NCBI RefSeq assembly: GCF_015752045.1
Contig: NZ_JADOUS010000007.1
Coordinates: forward strand, 62,001 to 126,000
Source: Arthrobacter_D sp015752045
GTDB lineage: Bacteria > Actinomycetota > Actinomycetes > Actinomycetales > Micrococcaceae
Direction of reading: 5' to 3'
DNA length: 64,000 bases
Shown here: positions 61,895 to 64,000 of the stretch, piece by piece
Layout of the letters: every line of letters starts with the position of its first letter
Numbering within the stretch: the stretch's first letter is position 1
Notes under the pieces: model-generated
Databases searched by the model: none
Seen by the model: only the letters and a program-made list of their open reading frames with translations
Told to the model about the DNA's origin: nothing
Position numbers and translations under genes: made by a program

Positions 61895-63358
61895 TCAGTG
61901 GTCCGGGTCCCCCGACCGCCCGTGGGCGGTGCCGGTGGGGAAGCCGATCCTGACCAGCTGTGGCCCGCCACAGCACCCGGCATCAGCGTCGGCATCCGGG
62001 CCGGCGGCCGTGCCGGTCCCGCACTGTCGCGTCGCGTCACTGTCGATCGCGGCCGGGACGATGGTGTCGCAGGAGCCCCCTAGATCGGTGCTGCAGACGC
62101 CTGTCTCGGGAAGCTCGAGCTGGAGGCGGGACGCAGCTTCCGTGTCGCCGGCGATCGCCGCGGTGACGGAACGGACCTGCTCGTACCCGGTGGCGAGCAG
62201 GAAGGTGGGCGCCCGTCCGTAGGACTTCATCCCGACGAGGTAGAAGTCCTTCTCCGGGTGCGCCAGGACGTCCGCGCCGTGGGCGGGGACCGTCCCGCAG
62301 GAGTGGAACTCCGGGTCGATCAGGGGCCCTAGGGCGCGCGGTGCTTCCACGGCGGGGTCGAGATCGAGCCGCAGTTCGCGCAGCATGTCCAGATCCGGCC
62401 GGAACCCGGTGGCCGGCACCAGGACGTCGACCTCGATCGTCCGAGGGCCGGCCGGCGTCGATGCCGTCACCGACAGGCCCGACGGCTTCCGGGCGAGACC
62501 GGTGATGGTGAAGTCCGCGACCAGCTCGACGACGCCGTCGCCGACGAGGGTCCTGAGGCGGCTGCCCAGGGCGCCGCGGGCGGGCAGGCCGTCGAGGTCT
62601 CCGCCACCGTAGAGGCGCTGGGCGGATCCGCCGCCACGGACGGCCCAGAGGATCCGGGTGCCGGGCTCGTTCCTGGCGACCTCGCCGAGATCGATCAGCG
62701 TGTTGGCGGCCGAGTGCCCCGCTCCGACGACCATGACCGTCCTCCCTGCGAAACGTGCCCGCTCGAGTCCGAGGACGTCCGGCAGCGCGGAGCCCACCAG
62801 ATCCGCCACCGCGTCCTCGCCCGGCGCCGGCAGTCCTGCCTGCCCGAGGGGGTTGGGCCGGCCCCACGTGCCGGAGGCATCGATGACGGCGCGCACGTGG
62901 TGATCCGTGGTTCCGTCGGGGGTGGTGACCCGGACGAGGAACGGCGTCGTGGCGCGGTCCCTGGTGCGGGTCTTGTCGAGGCCGAGGCGGGTGACCGCCG
63001 TGACGGTGCTGTTGAACCGCAGCGTCCCGGCGATGGCCGGGATGGCTGCGAGGGGTTCGAGGTAGGACTCCACCAGCTCCCGCCCGTACGGCAGGGCGGT
63101 CTGGCGTGGTTCGGCCCAGCCGGCGGGTTCGAGCAGGCGACGGGCTGCCGGATCGATGTCGTACTGCCACGGCGAGAACAGGCGGATGTGCGCCCACTGG
63201 CGGACCGCTGCACCGACGGTCCCGCCCTGTTCGAAGACGATCGGGGTGAGCCCCTGCTCGAGGAGGTTGGCGGCCGCGGACAGTCCGATCGGTCCGGCGC
63301 CGATGACAGCGACCGGGAGGTCGGTCGCTGTGGCGTCGGCCGGCAGGGATGCGGTCAT
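61895..63358 (-). CDS. FAD/NAD(P)-binding flavoprotein of the ars cluster
   Basis: A 487-residue flavoprotein with two Rossmann loops: GAGPIG at 20-25 (FAD) and VGAGHSAANTLIDLG at about 211-225 (NAD(P)). It resembles flavin monooxygenase/thioredoxin-reductase-like enzymes often found in actinobacterial arsenic clusters (ArsO-like), for which the reaction is not settled. The tail is rich in Asp/Ala/Gly with GCCGGP, suggesting a metal or thiol site. Its ATG overlaps the arsC stop (ATGA). Upstream in-frame residues lie in another frame of arsC. Confidence 0.8.
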   Translation of the reverse strand: MTASLPADATATDLPVAVIGAGPIGLSAAANLLEQGLTPIVFEQGGTVGAAVRQWAHIRLFSPWQYDIDPAARRLLEPAGWAEPRQTALPYGRELVESYLEPLAAIPAIAGTLRFNSTVTAVTRLGLDKTRTRDRATTPFLVRVTTPDGTTDHHVRAVIDASGTWGRPNPLGQAGLPAPGEDAVADLVGSALPDVLGLERARFAGRTVMVVGAGHSAANTLIDLGEVARNEPGTRILWAVRGGGSAQRLYGGGDLDGLPARGALGSRLRTLVGDGVVELVADFTITGLARKPSGLSVTASTPAGPRTIEVDVLVPATGFRPDLDMLRELRLDLDPAVEAPRALGPLIDPEFHSCGTVPAHGADVLAHPEKDFYLVGMKSYGRAPTFLLATGYEQVRSVTAAIAGDTEAASRLQLELPETGVCSTDLGGSCDTIVPAAIDSDATRQCGTGTAAGPDADADAGCCGGPQLVRIGFPTGTAHGRSGDPDH

Positions 63359-63810
63359 GCCGTCGGTCCCGCGCCGGTGGGCAGGAGTTCGCTGATGAGC
63401 TGCCGGATGCGTCCCTTGATCTCGTCGCGGATGGGCCGGACCGAGTCGACACCCTTGCCCGCGGGGTCCTCGAGGACCCAGTCCTCGTACCGCTTGCCGG
63501 GGAAATAGGGGCATTCGTCCCCGCAGCCCATGGTGACCACGACGTCGGAGGCCTTCACGGCGTCGGTGGTGAGGATCTTCGGGGTTTCCGCGGTGATGTC
63601 GATACCCTCCTCCTTCATCGCCTCGACCGCGGCGGGGTTGACCTGGTCGGCAGGCTGCGAACCGGCAGAGAGGACCTCGATGCGCCCCTCGGAGAGGTGG
63701 TTGAGGTAGGCCGCGGCCATCTGTGACCGGCCGGCGTTGTGCACGCACACGAAGAGGACCGAAGGCTTCCTGTGATCGACGGTCGTCGTGGCTGCTGTCT
63801 CGGTGCTCAT
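63355..63810 (-). CDS. arsC: Arsenate reductase (low-molecular-weight phosphatase type)
   Basis: A 151-residue enzyme that reduces arsenate to arsenite. The P-loop is VCVHNAGRSQMA with C22 and R28, and MGCGDECPYFPGKRYEDW carries C96 and C100 with the conserved Asp. It lacks the N-terminal three-helix domain seen in the downstream paralogue. The electron donor could be thioredoxin or mycothiol. The ATG at 63808-63810 has weak upstream ribosome sequence. It is the first gene of the minus-strand ars unit. Confidence 0.94.
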   Translation of the reverse strand: MSTETAATTTVDHRKPSVLFVCVHNAGRSQMAAAYLNHLSEGRIEVLSAGSQPADQVNPAAVEAMKEEGIDITAETPKILTTDAVKASDVVVTMGCGDECPYFPGKRYEDWVLEDPAGKGVDSVRPIRDEIKGRIRQLISELLPTGAGPTA

Positions 63811-63935
63811 GATGATTCTTTGTTCATCGCCTGACGCCGGAGGGCCGGGCGGCCGGCTGGAGGGGAGGAGCCGAATCCCGGGCCAGACACCTCACGTTCC
63901 GGCGACCTACCAGGGATCGACTGGCTTCGATGTCG

Positions 63936-63965
63936 AGTATGCGGACAGATATCGATGGATGTCAA
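63936..63965 (-). promoter_or_regulatory. Putative promoter/operator of arsC, divergent from the edge gene
   Basis: On the minus strand TTGACA (63960-63965) and CATACT (63936-63941) are 18 bp apart. The spacer contains ATCGATATC-like sequence with internal symmetry, suitable for an ArsR-family repressor. This would give an arsC leader of about 120 nt. On the plus strand a TATGCT element (63974-63979) lies seven bases before the ATG of the next gene. Confidence 0.6.
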
Positions 63966-63985
63966 TGCGCAGGTATGCTGGGCGA

Positions 63986-64000
63986 ATGACGACGATCTCC
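63986..64000 (+). CDS. Start of a divergent gene, perhaps an ArsR-family regulator; cut by window edge
   Basis: Only five codons (MTTIS) are in the window. Position opposite arsC, with a shared 175-bp intergenic region, suggests an arsR or efflux-gene start, but the family cannot be told from five residues. If the TATGCT at 63974-63979 is its -10 element, the transcript would be leaderless. Confidence 0.3.

Overview
This is a gene-dense, high-GC chromosomal segment from an actinobacterium, most likely a member of the Micrococcaceae (Arthrobacter-like). The evidence is the gene order (pyrR-pyrB-pyrC-carA-carB-pyrF-mihF-gmk-rpoZ-coaBC-metK-priA; alaS-ruvX-mltG-aro-efp-nusB), actinobacterium-specific genes (mIHF, acVLRF1, DUF3000, DUF4233, DUF6421), very frequent GTG starts, and translational GTGA/ATGA overlaps. 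No prophage, integron, complete insertion sequence or CRISPR array is visible.

Layout. (1) 1-13983, minus strand: a long pyrimidine/housekeeping run from pyrR to a priA cut by the left edge. A PyrR-binding RNA loop overlaps the pyrR Shine-Dalgarno. (2) 14080-15381, plus: a PrsW-type membrane protease facing a perfect 38-bp palindromic terminator. (3) 15560-26705, minus: rpsD, two small membrane-associated proteins, alaS-ruvX-mltG-aroE-aroC-aroK-aroB and efp-nusB. (4) 26970-34310: rarA, a divergent acVLRF1 ribosome-rescue-type protein, def-fmt-rsmB-rpe, and a PD-(D/E)XK-like protein. (5) 34462-34865: tRNA-Gly, tRNA-Cys, tRNA-Val and a second identical tRNA-Gly, with strong terminators. (6) 35031-44382: an Rv0909-like small protein, zapE, sseA-sufE, a membrane-anchored hydrolase, msrB, a DUF6421-SDR-threonine aldolase cluster and DUF3000. 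(7) 44453-49229: ribonuclease D, then a fadA-fadB beta-oxidation operon whose promoter is covered by a near-perfect palindrome. (8) 49443-51915: a DUF222/HNH protein and a decayed relative on the opposite strand. (9) 52051-58719: an aldo/keto reductase and the ileS-folC-DUF4233-ndk run, with an ileS T-box in the leader at 58796-59010. (10) 59124-64000: a divergent cytochrome P450, an SDR, and an arsenic-type cluster (arsC, flavoprotein, damaged second arsC) divergent from a gene that starts at the right edge.

The genes work together mainly as core metabolism: UMP synthesis under PyrR control, the shikimate pathway, translation (tRNAs, AlaS, IleS, EF-P, S4, Def/Fmt) and fatty-acid oxidation. 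The least ordinary signals are an ArsC paralogue that has lost its catalytic CX5R segment in frame, a P450 with non-canonical I-helix and haem-loop residues, the fadAB operator, the two RNA regulators (PyrR loop and T-box), and a recurrent pattern of short tandem duplications in gene-boundary DNA. I did not find a clearly new multi-gene system.
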